Below are positions 38,276 to 46,403 of a stretch of DNA of 64,000 bases, piece after piece. How positions within the stretch are numbered: the first letter of the stretch is position 1; each line of letters opens with the position of its first letter. Both the position numbers and the translations under genes were made by a program. The notes beneath the pieces were generated by a model. The model saw only the letters and a list, made by a program, of their open reading frames with translations. It was not told the origin of the DNA and ran no database searches. This stretch comes from Paraburkholderia sp. BL9I2N2 (GTDB lineage: Bacteria > Pseudomonadota > Gammaproteobacteria > Burkholderiales > Burkholderiaceae), in NCBI RefSeq assembly GCF_004339745.1, contig NZ_SMGP01000002.1:1612001-1676000 (forward strand), in the 5' to 3' direction.

Positions 38276-39294
38276 GGCGCGGCCGTCCGTTTTTCGCCCT
38301 CGGCCTCGCTGTAGCTTCGTGCCATCGCGACCACGACCTTGCGCGGCCCTTCGAACGGATCGCGCGCATGCGCGGTCAACATGTTGTCGAGCATCAGCAC
38401 GTCGCCGGTCAGCCACGGGAACACAATCCGCTGCTGATCGAGCACGCCGCGGATTTCGGCGAGCGCGTCCGCTTCAAGCGGTTCACCGTCGCCGTAATAG
38501 ACATTGCGCGGCACGTTTTCGAGGCCGACCGAATCGATCAGCGCTTCCTGCATGTCTTCATCGAGCGACGAAAGGTGGAACAGATTCGCCTGGTTGAACC
38601 AGACATGTTCACCGGTGCCAGGATGGCGCGCTACCGCCTGGCAGCGCTCGCGCGTGCGCAACAGCAGTTCGCCGTCTTCGCTGTCGCGCCACTCGCATGC
38701 AATGCCGCGCGCACGGCAAATCCGCTCGACCGTGCGCGGGTCGTCCGAACCGAACGCTTGTTCCCACGGCAGATCCAGCCCTTGCCCGAAGTTGCGCACG
38801 TAGAGCAGTTCACGCTTCGTAAAGCGCTGGACCAGCGCCGGATCGAGCGCGCGGTAGATCGCGCGGCTATCGGCGATCGGCGTCGCGCCGCCGGTGCGCG
38901 CGGCAAGCGCGCAGTGGAACCAGATACGCAACGGCCATTCACGCGTATACGACTGCTCGTTATGTAAAGGAATCGAGCGATGCGGCGGATATTCCGTCGA
39001 CGTGTACACCGCGCCTTCCACCTGGCTGCGCGGCGTCGACGCGAACTCATAACCGATCAGCGGATGCCCGAACGAGCCCGCGAAACGTTGGAACGCGTCG
39101 ATCGAAGCTACGCGAAAACCGGTGAACAGCACGCCGCCCGCGCGTTCGAGCGTGTCGTCGACGATCGCATGCAAGAGCGGCGCCGCTTCCTCCAATGAAA
39201 TCTCCGCGCCCGCGCGCGGCGAGACGACAGTCGGCAAGCCCGGCTCGATCGACAAATCGGCGAGCGTGGGCAGCGGCATCGAAAGCATGGTCAT
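38272..39294 (-). CDS. orbG: TauD-family dioxygenase, probable aspartyl beta-hydroxylase
   Basis: A 340-residue Fe(II)/2-oxoglutarate dioxygenase of the TauD/SyrP type. The iron site is visible as IPLHNEQSY (His-x-Glu) near residue 110 and the distal His in LDNMLTAHARDPF, with the 2-oxoglutarate-binding Arg in the following EGPRKVVVAM. In ornibactin-type pathways the homologue hydroxylates the beta carbon of the carrier-bound Asp, and the Asp code of module 2 in orbI fits this. It lies 85 bp after the mbtH gene and overlaps orbC by 4 bases. Confidence 0.88.
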   Translation of the reverse strand: MTMLSMPLPTLADLSIEPGLPTVVSPRAGAEISLEEAAPLLHAIVDDTLERAGGVLFTGFRVASIDAFQRFAGSFGHPLIGYEFASTPRSQVEGAVYTSTEYPPHRSIPLHNEQSYTREWPLRIWFHCALAARTGGATPIADSRAIYRALDPALVQRFTKRELLYVRNFGQGLDLPWEQAFGSDDPRTVERICRARGIACEWRDSEDGELLLRTRERCQAVARHPGTGEHVWFNQANLFHLSSLDEDMQEALIDSVGLENVPRNVYYGDGEPLEADALAEIRGVLDQQRIVFPWLTGDVLMLDNMLTAHARDPFEGPRKVVVAMARSYSEAEGEKRTAAP

Positions 39295-39379
39295 ACTCTG
39301 AATCCTTTTGCTGAAGCGGCGTGGCTGGGCGCATGCCCGAGCCCGCCGGATTGCACTGCGCGCGCGTTAGGTCGACGCG

Positions 39380-39619
39380 TTAGGCCGCCGCGTCCATGTG
39401 CCGGCGCAGGCTGGCTGGACGCATGTCGGTCCACACGGTCTCGATGTGCGCGAGGCACTCGGCCTTCTGGCCGCGCACGCCCACTTCGCGCCAGCCGGGC
39501 GGCACGTCGCGGAACGTCGGCCAGATCGAGTACTGCTCTTCGTCGTTGATGACGACGGTGTAGACGAGGTCGTCCGCCTCGCTGGCTGCCGCGTTGGAGG
39601 TCTGCTGTGCTTGCGTCAT
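39380..39619 (-). CDS. orbH: MbtH-like NRPS partner protein
   Basis: A 79-residue protein with the MbtH signature in full: NDEEQYSIWP, PPGWREVG, AHIETVWTDMRPASLR. MbtH proteins bind A domains and help their folding or activity, so it likely serves OrbI and OrbJ. The start MTQAQQ at 39619 gives a normal MbtH length with a short serine/alanine-rich N-tail. The open frame to 39688 is longer than the family. It is the first gene of the orbH-G-C-D-F-B operon. Confidence 0.93.
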   Translation of the reverse strand: MTQAQQTSNAAASEADDLVYTVVINDEEQYSIWPTFRDVPPGWREVGVRGQKAECLAHIETVWTDMRPASLRRHMDAAA

Positions 39620-39729
39620 GATGAAAGGCTCAGTCGATGAAAGGTCAGGAAGCGCCTGGACAGACAGCGCACTGGCATGTCCCGGCACGGCGGCGCCGGC
39701 ATTCGCTCGCGCGCCGCTTCTATTCAGTT

Positions 39730-39754
39730 GACGTTTGGCGCGCGCGCTTTTTTA
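39730..39754 (-). promoter_or_regulatory. OrbS-type iron-starvation promoter for orbH operon
   Basis: On the minus strand TAAAA, a 16-base spacer and CGTC, 110 bases before the orbH start. The upstream element overlaps the last codon and stop of orbS, so the mbtH-led operon can be transcribed apart from orbS. Confidence 0.85.
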
Positions 39755-40423
39755 CCGCCGGCGCGCGCGGCCGCTGCAGAACGCGGGGCCGGCCACGCCG
39801 CGATTGCAGGCGTCGAGGCAATCGGCGCAATGCTTCTCGGCGTCGCGCACCATGAAATGCACCAGCGTCTGCGAGACGTCGAGGGCGCGCGCCGTGCTTT
39901 GCAGCGTTTCCTCGCGCAGGCGCACCATTTCGAAGGCGGCGCGGCTGCGCGGCGGCAGCTGCTCGAGCGCGTTGTACACGTGCCGCAGCGTGTCGCGCAC
40001 GAGCAGCGCCGCTTCCGGCGAAGGTTCCGGCGACGGCACGTGCAGGCCGTCGTCCTCGTCGGCGTGATAGGTGTTTTCGAGGCTCTGGCGGCGAAAGGCA
40101 TCGATCGACGCATTGCGCACCATGCGCGTCACGTACGCGACCGGTTGACGCACCGCGTCCTGATCCGGAAAGTCGACCAGCTTGATGAAAACGTCGTGCA
40201 CCACGTCTTCCGCCAGACTCGCGCAACCCACGAAGCCGCGCGCCAGATTGACGAGCATCGGGCGGTTGTCGATCAGCACGTCGAGCAGCGTGCCCTTCTC
40301 CCAATCAACCGGACGCGCATGGCTGCGCGCACGCCGCGAAACGGGTGGACAGGCGCCTCCAGCGTTGAGAACCGATATCGGCATCGCTGTTGAAGCCTCT
40401 CGCCGGACGAGCACCTCAGCCAT
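39752..40423 (-). CDS. orbS: Extracytoplasmic (iron-starvation) sigma factor OrbS
   Basis: A 223-residue ECF sigma factor. Region 2 is LVNLARGFVGCASLAEDVVHD to AYVTRMVRNASIDAFRR (residues about 60-115). Region 4 is LEQLPPRSRAAFEMVRLREE with RALDVSQTLVHFMVRDAEKH (about 155-205). The C-terminal tail is Cys-rich (HCADCLDACN), as noted for OrbS-type factors. The start at 40423 has GGAG 8 bases upstream; an ATG at 40444 is less likely. No anti-sigma gene lies nearby, and neither receptor has a signalling domain, so control is probably transcriptional, by the Fur box at 40470. Confidence 0.92.
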   Translation of the reverse strand: MAEVLVRREASTAMPISVLNAGGACPPVSRRARSHARPVDWEKGTLLDVLIDNRPMLVNLARGFVGCASLAEDVVHDVFIKLVDFPDQDAVRQPVAYVTRMVRNASIDAFRRQSLENTYHADEDDGLHVPSPEPSPEAALLVRDTLRHVYNALEQLPPRSRAAFEMVRLREETLQSTARALDVSQTLVHFMVRDAEKHCADCLDACNRGVAGPAFCSGRARRR

Positions 40424-40469
40424 AGATTCGCTCCGTTTTCTCAAAAGGACAGGGCGTCAATCTAACGTA

Positions 40470-40488
40470 AACGCGAATCATTCTCAAT
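40470..40488 (-). promoter_or_regulatory. Fur box upstream of orbS
   Basis: Sixteen of 19 positions match the consensus AATGAGAATCATTCTCATT, including the unbroken centre GAATCATTCTCA. It lies about 50-65 bases before the orbS start, where bound Fur would cover the promoter. Confidence 0.85.
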
Positions 40489-40668
40489 CAAGAATTGGAA
40501 TAACCTTACAATTTCCAATAGCTTTGTCTGATGATTCCAAATGCATAAGGGTGGCCGACCGATGTTTTCCGCTACGGGCAAGCAGGCGTGAAACTGTATA
40601 GGCATCCGTACTATTGACGGTGAAGCGTGTCGTTCGAAACAGCCGCGTAATCGCAGCGCGTCGACACA

Positions 40669-40848
40669 TTGGAGCAAAGCGACCCGAATCTGGTACAACT
40701 GATGCCTGCGCCCATGCTCTCGCATCTGTCGAAGCAGGACCCCAAGGCCCTGCCGCCGATCGTCACGTCGGGTTTCGTCTGCAATAAGGGCGACGTGTTC
40801 GATGCGTTGAAGAACGGCGCCGCCGCGGTCTCGACCCGCGACAGCTAG
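40669..40848 (+). pseudogene. GlpP-like antiterminator, C-terminal remnant
   Basis: An open stretch of 59 codons ending at TAG 40846-40848. It reads like the last third of glycerol-3-phosphate-responsive antiterminators (GlpP): PNLVQLMPAPMLSHL, PPIVTSGFVCNKGDVFDAL, then KNGAAAVSTRD. The N-terminal two thirds are missing, and the protein ends a few residues earlier than expected. No start codon with a ribosome site is visible. It looks like debris of a gene cut when the neighbouring DNA was rearranged. Confidence 0.6.
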
Positions 40849-40913
40849 TCATGGAATCTGGACCCTGAAGTTGACGCTGAAACGTTGAAGTATCCATCCT
40901 GTTGGAGTGACTG

Positions 40914-41222
40914 ATGGCCAATGCTTACCTGCAGGTGATCGCGCATTATTTCGCCAAACCCGGCAACGGCGACGCGATCGTGAAGCTCCTTACCGAACTC
41001 GCCGCGGCAACCCGGAAAGAGCCGAAAAACCTTTACTACAAATTCTTCCGCTCGCCGCTGGAGCCTGACCACTTCGTGATTCTCGAAAAGTACAGCGACG
41101 CCGACGGTCTCGCCGATCATCGCGAAACCGAGCATTTCCAGCGACTCGGCTTCGGCACCATCATTCCGCTGCTCGACCGGCGCGAAGTCGAAAGCCATAT
41201 GGTGCCCGGAGACGCGCCATGA
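40914..41222 (+). CDS. Antibiotic-biosynthesis-monooxygenase (ABM/YgiN-like) domain protein
   Basis: A 102-residue single-domain protein of the dimeric alpha-beta barrel type: YLQVIAHYFAKPGNGDAIVK, a helix, then EPKNLYYKFFRSPLEPDHFV and YSDADGLADHRETEHFQ. Small proteins of this kind (YgiN, ActVA-Orf6) are cofactor-free quinol monooxygenases or related enzymes. Ribosome site GGAG is about 8 bases upstream. The stop overlaps the start of the following dehydrogenase (ATGATG), so the two are co-translated and likely act on the same compound, which cannot be named. Confidence 0.8.
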   Translation: MANAYLQVIAHYFAKPGNGDAIVKLLTELAAATRKEPKNLYYKFFRSPLEPDHFVILEKYSDADGLADHRETEHFQRLGFGTIIPLLDRREVESHMVPGDAP

Positions 41223-42382
41223 TGAACGCATTCCGGTTTCAAACGGTGCCGACGCTCGTCGTCGAGCTCGGTGCGGCGCGCCGTCTCGGCGCTTTGTTGC
41301 GTGCGCAATTTCCGACGCTGGCGCGTCTGTGCGTCGTCACGGATGGTTTTCTGCACACGAGCGGGTTGCTGAATCCGGCGCTCGCCGACCTCGCGGCGCA
41401 CGGTTGGGACACCACCGTGATCGACGACGTGATCGCCGATCCGCCCGAACACATCGTGCTCGAAGCGACGTCGCGTGCACGGACTGCCGGCGCGGAGATC
41501 GTGCTGGGGCTCGGCGGCGGCTCGTCGATGGATGTGGCGAAGCTGATCGCCGTGCTCGCGCCGCAGCAACAGCAGGCGCTCAGCGAGATGTACGGCGTCA
41601 ACAAGATCACGGTAGCGCGTCTGCCGCTCGTGCAGATGCCGACCACCGCGGGCACCGGCTCTGAAGTCACGGCCGTGTCGATCGTGACGGTGGGCGAAGC
41701 GAAGAAGATGGGGGTGGTTGCGCCGCAACTGATCGCGGACCTGGCAGTGCTCGACGCTGAACTCACGCTTGGCCTGCCCGTTGCGGCGACCGCGGCGACC
41801 GGCGTCGATGCCATGGTGCATGCCATCGAGGCGTACACGTCCGCGCATCTGAAGAATCCGGTCTCCGACATGCTTGCGGTGAAGGCGCTCGACCTGTTGT
41901 CGCGCAATCTGCTGCCCGCCTGCGAAAACGGCCGGAACCGCGACGCGCGAGAAGCGATGCTGCTCGGTGCAACCTTCGCGGGCCAGGCGTTTGCGAATTC
42001 ACCGGTTGCCGCGGTGCATGCGCTCGCGTATCCGATCGGCGGCATTTATCACGTGCCGCATGGTCTTTCGAACGCGCTCGTGTTGCCGCATGTATTGCGC
42101 TTCAACGCGGAAGCGGCGGCGCCGTTGTACGCGGAACTCGCCGAGGTGGTCGTGCCGGGTTTGACCGGCAGTGATGAAAGCAAGACGCAAGCGTTGATCG
42201 AACGGCTCGAACAGATGGTTGCCGCGACGGCGATTCCGGCGCGTCTGCGTGATGTCGGCATCGAACAAAGCGGGCTCGAGCGGATGGCGAGCGACGCGAT
42301 GTTGCAGACGAGGTTGCTGGTGAATAACCCGCGGCCGGTTAGCGAGGCGGATGCGCTGGCGATTTATACGTCTGCGTTTTGA
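41219..42382 (+). CDS. Iron-containing alcohol dehydrogenase
   Basis: A 387-residue group III (Fe-ADH) oxidoreductase. The NAD(P) loop is LGLGGGSSMDVAKLIA near residue 97, followed by MPTTAGTGSEVTAVSI. Metal ligands are visible as ATGVDAMVHAIEAY (Asp, His) and VHALAYPIGGIYHVPHG (two His). All four ligands are present. The family includes lactaldehyde/propanediol reductases and maleylacetate reductases; the sequence alone does not decide. Coupling to an ABM-type monooxygenase would suit oxidation followed by reduction of a quinol or aldehyde. Confidence 0.88.
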   Translation: MMNAFRFQTVPTLVVELGAARRLGALLRAQFPTLARLCVVTDGFLHTSGLLNPALADLAAHGWDTTVIDDVIADPPEHIVLEATSRARTAGAEIVLGLGGGSSMDVAKLIAVLAPQQQQALSEMYGVNKITVARLPLVQMPTTAGTGSEVTAVSIVTVGEAKKMGVVAPQLIADLAVLDAELTLGLPVAATAATGVDAMVHAIEAYTSAHLKNPVSDMLAVKALDLLSRNLLPACENGRNRDAREAMLLGATFAGQAFANSPVAAVHALAYPIGGIYHVPHGLSNALVLPHVLRFNAEAAAPLYAELAEVVVPGLTGSDESKTQALIERLEQMVAATAIPARLRDVGIEQSGLERMASDAMLQTRLLVNNPRPVSEADALAIYTSAF

Positions 42383-42659
42383 GGCTGGTTTGCGTTGTGC
42401 TGCGCTGTTGGTGGTGAGGTGACAAACCAGCAGATCATGCAGCGCAACAAGCGCACCTCAGATTGAACAAACCGCGCGACGACCCGGCTTGTGTCGGGTT
42501 TTCCTTGCGTCGATCAGCGTCGGAAACCTTGACCGACGAATTGTGAGTTTGTAGGATGATGACCGCCGCTTTCGGACAAACACCACCTAACGGACTCTGT
42601 CCACGCGCGACATAAGAACCAAAGCGACTACTCAATGGCGAGGTCATCGGGGTTATGGC

Positions 42660-42872
42660 ATGACAATGGATGAAGACATCGCGCACGTGGCGCGTGTGAT
42701 GGTGCCGTCGCTGAGCGCATTTCGCGGTGAGCCCGTGCTACAGCCGGCATATTGGCGAAGACGCCTGCATCGCATACAGAACGAATTCCGGTTGACCGAA
42801 ACGCAAGCCTCGCAGATCCAGCATTTGCTTAGGGATCTGGATAGCTCAAGAGTGCCGAGTTTTCAGGGATGA
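42660..42872 (+). CDS. Small hypothetical protein
   Basis: A 70-residue protein starting MTMDEDIAHVARVMVP. It is mostly helical, with a basic middle (AYWRRRLHRIQNEFRL) and LTETQASQIQHLLRDLD, which looks like a helix-turn-helix-size helical pair but matches no family I recognise. No clear ribosome site is seen. It is a plausible short gene just left of the transposase and may be the last intact host gene before the insertion. Confidence 0.5.
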   Translation: MTMDEDIAHVARVMVPSLSAFRGEPVLQPAYWRRRLHRIQNEFRLTETQASQIQHLLRDLDSSRVPSFQG

Positions 42873-42944
42873 ACAGGGTCAGAGCTTATGCCCTGCAGGG
42901 TAAGCGCTCGCCGTGAGCATCACTCGTTTGGCCTGGTTTTTGTA

Positions 42945-44351
42945 CTATGCGGCCGCAGAGAACATTTCAAATGTTTCGGTATCCTGCCTTTCCATGATGA
43001 ATTTTGCGAAGATGTGGCTCCCAGCGTTGTTCACGAGAAATTCGGGAAGGCTTTGCCGTAGGGCATGAGCGACGACCAGTTCCGATGGAGGGATCCCGGG
43101 GCGGATGGTGCGCAGCCACGATCCAAAGGAGTTCCAGACGTGCGAAGGGAACGCCACTGCCAGATAGTTTTGCAGTCCCTGACAGATGATGGCGGCCTGG
43201 ATAAAGACGTGATACGCGTGGATCTTGCGCTTGACCGCGTTGCGGTACTCGAGCGACTCGCGATGAAGGTATTGATCGCCGCTTCTGCGGGTAAGCGGCT
43301 TCATGTCCTGCATCCAGAAGTGATACGCGAATGCGCCGATCCGATGTACCGCCTGTTTGAAGCTGAGCTCGATCTTGAATCGCAACCCATACAGCCGGAT
43401 AATCTCGATCGGATCCAGGGTCACGTCGGTACACATCAACAGGCAGGTCCCCCTGCGAGGGTGAATCACGACGACGAAGCGAACGACCCGTGCGCACGGC
43501 CGCCACAGCAGATCCATGACGCGATACTGGATGGTGACGTTCTCCTCGCCATAGACCGGGCTGGGAGCGCATTGGACATCCCTCGGATCGTCCAGCAGCG
43601 ATTTGAGTTTGATCTTCTCACCATAGAGCTTGGGGCGGCCTCGTTTGCGCGGTCCCTGTTCCTCATACTGCTCATAGGCGACGGCAGTGGACTTCACACG
43701 TGTGACCAGATGGTTGCCCTTGTCGCACAGGCCATTGACGATCTTGCCGGCAGCGTAGTAGGCATCGGCAACGAAGTAGAACGGATCCTTGACAGAGACG
43801 ATCCCCAGCAACGCGATCATCCTGTCGAGTAAGGTGCGCCGATCGCGGTTGGACCAAACCAGCCCTTCATGAATGCGCGTGGCCAACGGTACCGCGATGA
43901 CGCTCCTGTCGGCCTGCACGAGCACGTTGATCTGCTGCATGGAGTGTCCCATGATGAACTCGGGCTTGGTGTTGGAGTCCGACTCCTGATGAAGCCGCTT
44001 GACAGCAGGCATCTTCTTGCCACTCTTTGCCACCTTGATGCCGTCACCCACCAGGACGCGTCGGCCATTGACGCGTACCGGGTCAGGAAACAGGCGCAGT
44101 ACCGCCTGAGTCCACAGCGCCGAGAGCCGATCGAGCTGCACGGCGTCGCTATGCAAGCTCTGACATAGCTTGTTATACAGGGCCGGTCGAAGTTTGAGTG
44201 CCCGCACGATGCTGGTCACGCCCAGCAATTCGGTACGTACGGTCAAGCCAGCGACCACAGTCGCGAACCACATGAAGCTGCGCAGGCGAGAGAACGCTGC
44301 ACGCAGCATCGAGATTGCTTTCCACCATTGCATCCAGAGCATCATCAACAT
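42945..44351 (-). mobile_element. IS4-type transposase gene
   Basis: A 468-residue DDE transposase. The first Asp is in RVLVGDGIKVAKSGKKMP, the second in PFYFVADAYYAAGKIVN, and the C-terminal signature is YGLRFKIELSFKQAVHRIG, the Y-x2-R-x3-E-x6-K motif of IS4-type enzymes. The reading frame looks complete. Third-position GC is lower than in neighbouring genes, which suggests transfer. I could not see convincing terminal inverted repeats or a target duplication within about 100 bases on either side, so element ends are not defined and only the gene is given. Confidence 0.88.
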
Positions 44352-44433
44352 CCTAATTATTATGGACTACTATTTATAACATGCGTAGCCATACGAATCA
44401 CGCAGAAATAGCCTTATTCAAGTAGAAAACCGC

Positions 44434-44870
44434 ATGGAGACGATGAAGGCGAAGCTCGATACGATTGATGAAATGCAGGCGTGGATCACGCAGTTTTCGA
44501 CGCATGGACCGGGCCAGCCGAAGCGGGCCGTACTGGGATACGACGGGAGCCACCAGATCGGAAACGACAAATACTTCACCGCGCTGGCCAGGGAATTGGC
44601 TGGTTTGAGTATTGAGCAAAGGCGCCCGAAGATGACACTGGTGCGCGCGGGCAATCAGGCGGGCCGGATCGGGTCAACGGGAAGTGGTTCGGCGCTCACG
44701 GGCGTCATGGAGAGACCGACAAAAAGCGCCGAGAACTCGGCACTCTCAAGTGGATAGCTTTGAGGCGAAAAATGGCGCGAAGAAAAAGCCGATCGGCACT
44801 CAGATTCGGGCGCCTTGGATACCGCGGTAATGAAGTGCGTGTGCTAACGGGCACACTTAGCGCTTTTCCC
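44434..44870 (+). pseudogene. Decayed gene fragment next to the transposase
   Basis: Coding-like sequence in pieces. Frame 1 runs from ATG 44434 with GPGQPKRAVLGYDGSHQIG and KYFTALARELAGLSIEQRRP, then loses coding character near 44680. Another frame continues with VNGKWFGAHGRHGETDKKR and RELGTLKWIALRR to a stop near 44876. Third-position GC is high within both segments. This suggests one gene broken by at least one frameshift and missing its 5' end. I do not recognise the family. A minus-strand frame over the same DNA is less convincing. Confidence 0.45.
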
Positions 44871-44936
44871 ACCTAACGATGCAGAATTGATCCGCTGTCC
44901 AACTGATCAATTGCGCAAGCGTGCGCCGTTCTCGCA

Positions 44937-45356
44937 TCAGACTTTACCGCTCATGCGGTCCATCACCGCCAGCAGATCGGCGAGCGACTGTTTGCATTCC
45001 GTTGCATTCGGCGTGCTGGCGCGCAAGGCGCTCAACGCGCGATCTATTGCTTTGTCGACCGTATGCCAATCCGTAGCTGCGCGTGGCTTCAGCGACGGTT
45101 CGGCGTCGTCCCATGCGAGTTCGAGATCCTTGATGCGCGCCTTACCACCCGCCAGATCGCCTTTCTCGACCAGCGCTGCGGTGTCCGCTGCGATCTTGCG
45201 GAACGGTGCGAGATCGCCGAGCTTCGACACTTTGACCGGCTCCGCGGCTTCGGCTGACAATAGACTCACACGGCCCGCATCGATATGACCAAAGCTGATC
45301 GCGGAGAGCGCGATAAACGAAGCGATAGCGGCTTTGCCAAGAGCACGTTGATTCAT
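44937..45356 (-). CDS. Periplasmic hypothetical protein
   Basis: A 139-residue protein with a signal-like N-terminus (residues 9-38, cleavage probably at AEAAE-P). The mature part is helical: VSKLGDLAPFRKIAADTAAL, KARIKDLELAWDDAEPSLKP, WHTVDKAIDRALSALRAS and one Cys near the end. It resembles small helical periplasmic proteins found beside COG4705 membrane proteins; no function is known to me. It lies 72 bp after the membrane-protein gene on the same strand and is likely its operon partner. Confidence 0.7.
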   Translation of the reverse strand: MNQRALGKAAIASFIALSAISFGHIDAGRVSLLSAEAAEPVKVSKLGDLAPFRKIAADTAALVEKGDLAGGKARIKDLELAWDDAEPSLKPRAATDWHTVDKAIDRALSALRASTPNATECKQSLADLLAVMDRMSGKV

Positions 45357-45428
45357 GATGGTGATCTTCCGTTTGATTCGGTACGGGATTGAAAGGGACT
45401 ACGTGGCAACTCGACGAGCGGCACCCGT

Positions 45429-46217
45429 TCAAGGTTCATGTGCGGCGCTCGGGCGCACCGTACGCTGTTCGGCCACACTGGCGACAATCACCAGCACGAC
45501 AATTGCGCTCAGGAATAGCGCGCTCGTGTTGATGGTGCCAAGGCCGAAGCCGCCGTACGCGCGCGACTGCGACAGCATGTCGCCGAGGGAGGCGCCCAGC
45601 GGCCGCGTCAGAATGTAGGCCAGCCAGAATGTCAGTACCGGATTACCGCCGGCGTAATAGATCGAACTCACCAGAACAATCAGCGCGCCGAACGCCATCA
45701 CACCGATCACGAAGCCGAGCCCTAGCGCTTCGGTCGCGAGATCGCCAGCCGCCGTGCCCAACGCGAACGTGACCAACACTGCGGCCCAATAGAAAAACTC
45801 TCTGCGCGTCGTATAAATGGTGTGAATCGAGAGCGTGCGTTCGCTGCGAAACCAGAGCGCGAAAACCAGAGCGAGCGCCAGGCCGAATACGATCGTGCTG
45901 ACATACAGACTGACACCGAGCTTGTCGGTCAGTGCGTCGGTGATCTGCGTGCCGACCACACTGACCAGAACCACGGTCAGCCAATAGATCCACGGCACAT
46001 ATTTGTTCATACGGAGTTGCATGGCCAGCGCGGCGAGCAGTAGCACAGCCATAATCGCGTCCGTCAACGCGGTGCCAAGACCCATGTGAACGGCCAGATA
46101 ATCAGCCCCGGTCTCGCCGACCGTGGTCGCGAGAATCTTGATCGCCCAGAAAATGAGCGTAGCCTCCGGCACTTTGTTGTTCGCCAGAACAACCCGATAG
46201 TTCGACGTTTCCATCAC
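45429..46217 (-). CDS. COG4705-like multi-pass membrane protein
   Basis: A 262-residue inner-membrane protein with about eight helices in two similar halves. Each half has a conserved polar turn (ILATTVGETGADYLA and FALGTAAGDLATEALGLG), a duplicated T-x2-G-x2-x-D/E pattern. I recall this as the COG4705 uncharacterised family. ATG at 46217 or 46214. Together with the small periplasmic protein at 44937 and the two-component genes upstream on the same strand it forms a plausible envelope-stress or transport unit. Function is not known. Confidence 0.75.
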   Translation of the reverse strand: MMETSNYRVVLANNKVPEATLIFWAIKILATTVGETGADYLAVHMGLGTALTDAIMAVLLLAALAMQLRMNKYVPWIYWLTVVLVSVVGTQITDALTDKLGVSLYVSTIVFGLALALVFALWFRSERTLSIHTIYTTRREFFYWAAVLVTFALGTAAGDLATEALGLGFVIGVMAFGALIVLVSSIYYAGGNPVLTFWLAYILTRPLGASLGDMLSQSRAYGGFGLGTINTSALFLSAIVVLVIVASVAEQRTVRPSAAHEP

Positions 46218-46403
46218 GCTGGTTCTCCGTTTTTATTAGCACGGGGTTCGAAGTTTCGAACACGCGCGCGCCTATTCAGCCAGTACGCCGAATATGCAAC
46301 GGAGAACCTTATGGAAACCTTACGTGAGAGGCCAATGCTGCCGATATATGCAGCCGGTGAAGACTCGTTTTCACCGACACCTTTCCTAACCTGCCTGCGG
46401 GCT

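Larger units (their letters stand above)
40424..40913. other. Intergenic region at the outer edge of the siderophore cluster
   Basis: 490 bp holding the orbS promoter and Fur box on the left and a gene remnant (40669-40848) on the right. The left half is AT-richer than the genome background. No other feature was seen. Confidence 0.6.

Noticed and set aside
42873..44450. Defined insertion-sequence ends around the transposase
   Set aside because: Inspection of about 100 bases on each side showed no matching inverted repeat or short direct duplication that I could trust.
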